Position numbers and translations under genes: made by a program
From: Citrobacter braakii
GTDB lineage: Bacteria; Pseudomonadota; Gammaproteobacteria; Enterobacterales; Enterobacteriaceae
Direction: 5' to 3'
Assembly: GCF_002075345.1 (NCBI RefSeq)
Contig: NZ_NAEW01000001.1
Location: 773,850 to 837,849 of the forward strand
DNA: 64,000 bases
Shown here: piece after piece, positions 63,594-64,000 of the stretch
How positions within the stretch are numbered: the stretch's first letter is position 1
Layout of the letters: each line of letters opens with the position of its first letter
Notes under the pieces: model-generated
Database searches by the model: none
What the model saw: only the letters and a program-made list of their open reading frames with translations
Told to the model about the DNA's origin: nothing

Positions 63594-64000
63594 TTAATAC
63601 CGATAATATCCGGCATCTATAGCAGGTGAATCCACATTCCAGAATCCCTGCGGATTACATGCCAGGATCATCCAGGCTGTATTACAGGATGAGGGCCACG
63701 GCGGCATATCGTCATCGTCCGGGTAATCACATGAGTCGATATAACCGTAACGTGTGCGCAGCGGTGCCAGCCGGGCCAGAATATCCGTCGCAATAGCATC
63801 TTCACCCAGCCTTCTGGCCAGTAACGCCACGCCTGCACTTCCCTCCACCCACACACCACGCTGTTTACTCGGGTAGCCTGAATCTTTTCGCACCCAGCCA
63901 AACGGCACGCCCAGCGCAAATTTTTGCCACGGTTCAAACTCTATCCGCAGCTTCCGGCGAGCCCACTCACCGGAGGTGTGCGGCATTTTCTGGGAGAAGC
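63594..64000 (-). CDS. Unrecognised protein, C-terminal part (runs off window)
   Basis: The frame is open from 64000 to a stop at 63594, about 135 residues. There is an internal ATG at 63986, but the preceding codons read on (FSQK), so the gene probably starts outside. Notable segments are WVEGSAGVALLARRLGED, DYPDDDDMPPWPSSCNTAWM and NPQGFWNVDSPAIDAGYYRY. The W-x-EG-[ST]-AG pattern occurs in alpha/alpha-toroid enzymes (glycosidase or lanthionine-synthetase-like folds), but this is too little to assign a function. Confidence 0.6.
   Translation of the reverse strand, partial: FSQKMPHTSGEWARRKLRIEFEPWQKFALGVPFGWVRKDSGYPSKQRGVWVEGSAGVALLARRLGEDAIATDILARLAPLRTRYGYIDSCDYPDDDDMPPWPSSCNTAWMILACNPQGFWNVDSPAIDAGYYRY

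Overview
This window is enterobacterial chromosome. Gene content and order best fit a Citrobacter-like member of the Enterobacteriaceae, close to Salmonella and more distant from E. coli K-12. The run fdnG / yddG / ompD / GFA gene / smvA-smvR / narUZYWV / yddE / nhoA is the Salmonella order. yddH, pptA, yncG, ansP, yncE, yncD(pqqU), curA, mnaT, ydcZ, ydcY, srfABC, ortT, yncL, the ydcSTUV-patD operon and ydcR follow. The species is inferred from remembered family sequences; no search was run.

Layout. 1-3.2 kb: 5' part of fdnG (minus strand, in-frame UGA selenocysteine codon and SECIS hairpin) with conserved upstream NarL and FNR sites. 3.3-8.4 kb: aromatic amino acid exporter yddG, porin ompD, a GFA-family protein, and the divergent smvA/smvR efflux pair with palindromic operators. 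8.6-16.8 kb: complete second respiratory nitrate reductase (narU transporter, narZ, narY, narW, narV). 16.9-19.7 kb: yddE, nhoA, yddH, pptA. 19.7-23.7 kb: a sugar-acid module of LacI-type repressor, L-talarate/galactarate dehydratase and MFS permease, with three matching operator-like palindromes. 23.7-31.0 kb: yncG and a tightly packed seven-gene minus-strand operon (two flavin monooxygenases, M20 deacylase, N-acetyltransferase, complete amino-acid-type ABC importer). The operon resembles the Bacillus subtilis ytm/ytn (sna/cmo/tcy) S-alkylcysteine salvage operon.

31.5-35.8 kb is an accessory patch: an Aer-like PAS chemoreceptor, an AT-rich orphan Hcp (T6SS) cluster with small unknown genes, and the decayed 3' end of a Tn3-family transposase. 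35.8-45.7 kb returns to core genes: ansP, a small lipoprotein, yncE, Fur-box/pqqU, curA and its likely XRE-cupin regulator, mnaT-ydcZ, ydcY, and an orphan DppA-like binding protein. 46.0-52.4 kb holds srfABC, encoding a membrane-anchored protein, an actin/Hsp70-like putative ATPase and a protein with a degenerate P-loop-like segment. Then come the small membrane genes ortT and yncL, an AraC/MFS divergent pair, and about 0.8 kb of hairpin-rich sequence of unknown origin.

55.8-62.9 kb: putrescine-related ydcSTUV-patD operon and the MocR-type regulator ydcR. 62.9-64 kb: junction DNA with a vestigial start of a cytochrome bd (cioA-type) gene, a 50-residue ORF, and the C-terminal part of an unknown protein running off the window.

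Functionally the window is dominated by anaerobic respiration (formate dehydrogenase-N, nitrate reductase Z), efflux/uptake, nitrogen and sulfur scavenging, and envelope functions. The most open pieces are the sulfur-salvage-like operon, the Hcp-linked cluster and srfABC.
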